A DNA stretch of 64,000 nt, taken from Blastococcus xanthinilyticus. GTDB lineage: Bacteria > Actinomycetota > Actinomycetes > Mycobacteriales > Geodermatophilaceae. Made by a program: the position numbers and the translations under genes. Of the stretch, positions 63,674 through 64,000 are shown piece after piece. Location of the stretch: contig NZ_VNHW01000004.1 in the NCBI RefSeq assembly GCF_008124835.1, forward strand, positions 62,001-126,000. The letters are read 5' to 3'. Within the stretch, counting starts at the first letter, position 1. Every line of letters starts with the position of its first letter. Below the pieces are notes generated by a model. That model saw only the letters and a program-made list of their open reading frames with translations, ran no database searches and was not told the DNA's origin.

Positions 63674-64000
63674 TCAGCGCAGCTGCGGGGCCACCTCGGC
63701 GGCGACCAGGTCGAGGTGGTCGAGGTCGGCGAGGTCCAGCACCTGCAGGTAGATCCGCTGCGCACCCGCCTCGGCGTACCGGCCGAGGGTGTCGACGGCT
63801 TCGGCCGGCGTGCCGGCGACGCCGTTCTCGCGCAGCTCGTCGACGTCCCGCCCGATCGCGGCCGCCCGGCGGGCCAGCTCTGCCTCGTCCTTCCCGACGC
63901 ACAGCACCAGCGCCGAGCTGCGCACCAGGGACGCCGGGTCGCGGCCGGCCTCGTCGCAGGCCTCCCGCACCCCGGTGAACAGTCGCGCGTTCTCCGCCGC
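63674..64000 (-). CDS. LLM-class F420-dependent oxidoreductase (5' part cut by window edge)
   Basis: The last 108 residues of a luciferase-like TIM-barrel protein are visible, from AAENARLFTGVREACDEAGRDPASLVRSSALVLCVGKDEAEL to the end. GTPAEAVDTLGRYAEAGAQRIYLQVLDLADLDHLDLVAAEVAPQL is the typical C-terminal strand and helix of actinobacterial F420-dependent LLM enzymes. The flavin- or F420-binding N-terminal part lies outside, so the cofactor is inferred from the subgroup. The reading frame runs open to the last base. Confidence 0.85.
   Translation of the reverse strand, partial: AAENARLFTGVREACDEAGRDPASLVRSSALVLCVGKDEAELARRAAAIGRDVDELRENGVAGTPAEAVDTLGRYAEAGAQRIYLQVLDLADLDHLDLVAAEVAPQLR

Overview
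The window is very GC-rich DNA from a high-GC actinobacterium. Gene content, F420-type oxidoreductases, a cytochrome bcc-aa3 gene block and gene order point to a member of the Geodermatophilaceae or a close relative; the family name is inference. The order of the conserved genes follows the Mycobacterium tuberculosis Rv2175c-Rv2217 region closely, from an Rv2175c-like protein and pknL through aroG, an Rv2179c-like exoribonuclease, plsC, Rv2184c/Rv2185c-like genes, fadD15, pimB, an NlpC/P60 hydrolase, Rv2191, trpD, ctaE-qcrCAB, ctaF-ctaC, asnB, erpA, gcvT, pepA, lpd-sucB and lipB. This is mostly core chromosome with single-gene insertions. I see no transposon, prophage, CRISPR array, tRNA or rRNA.

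Layout. 0-10 kb: DNA-binding protein fragment, FMN alpha-hydroxy-acid oxidase, PASTA kinase PknL, endonuclease IV, a lipoprotein, an aroG-threonine aldolase pair and a chemoreceptor. 10-20 kb: STAS protein, PucR-type regulator, exoribonuclease and RidA, acyltransferase, esterase, a TIGR00300 (archaeal ornithine-cyclodeaminase-like) enzyme, and a tightly overlapped operon of SRPBCC protein, ArsA-like protein, Cys-rich protein and ROK glucokinase. 20-30 kb: FadD15, PimB, M48 protease, NlpC/P60 hydrolase under a ydaO-type (cyclic di-AMP) riboswitch, DEDDh/GIY-YIG nuclease, trpD with a degenerate receiver protein. 30-41 kb: respiratory genes ctaE-qcrC-qcrA-qcrB facing ctaF-ctaC, then asnB and erpA. 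41-46 kb: MBL and aldo-keto reductase genes, then a four-gene membrane module (holin-like, DUF3618, DUF4235, YihY). 46-58 kb: gcvT, pepA, lpd, sucB, an epimerase, a second Ser/Thr kinase, an FAD protein with a perfect C-terminal tandem duplication, peptidase E, lipB. 58-64 kb: leuS behind a candidate leucine leader peptide, an HxlR regulator divergent from a methyltransferase, and a cut-off F420-type oxidoreductase.

Two themes run through the region. First, about twenty genes have a TANNNT hexamer 6-8 nt before a GTG or ATG start and no ribosome binding site, which fits leaderless transcription. Second, genes inside operons are joined by 1-4 nt start/stop overlaps (ATGA, GTGA, TGATG, TTGA). 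Opposed genes are often separated by long GC-rich hairpins without a U tract, acting as likely bidirectional terminators.

The best candidates for follow-up are the leuS leader, the 26-codon ORF that bridges qcrC and qcrA with GTGA overlaps at both ends, the shared 19-bp divergent leaderless promoter at the left edge, the ArsA-like protein that has lost its P-loop lysines, and the C-terminal duplication in the FAD oxidoreductase. The riboswitch is the most certain RNA element but belongs to a known class.
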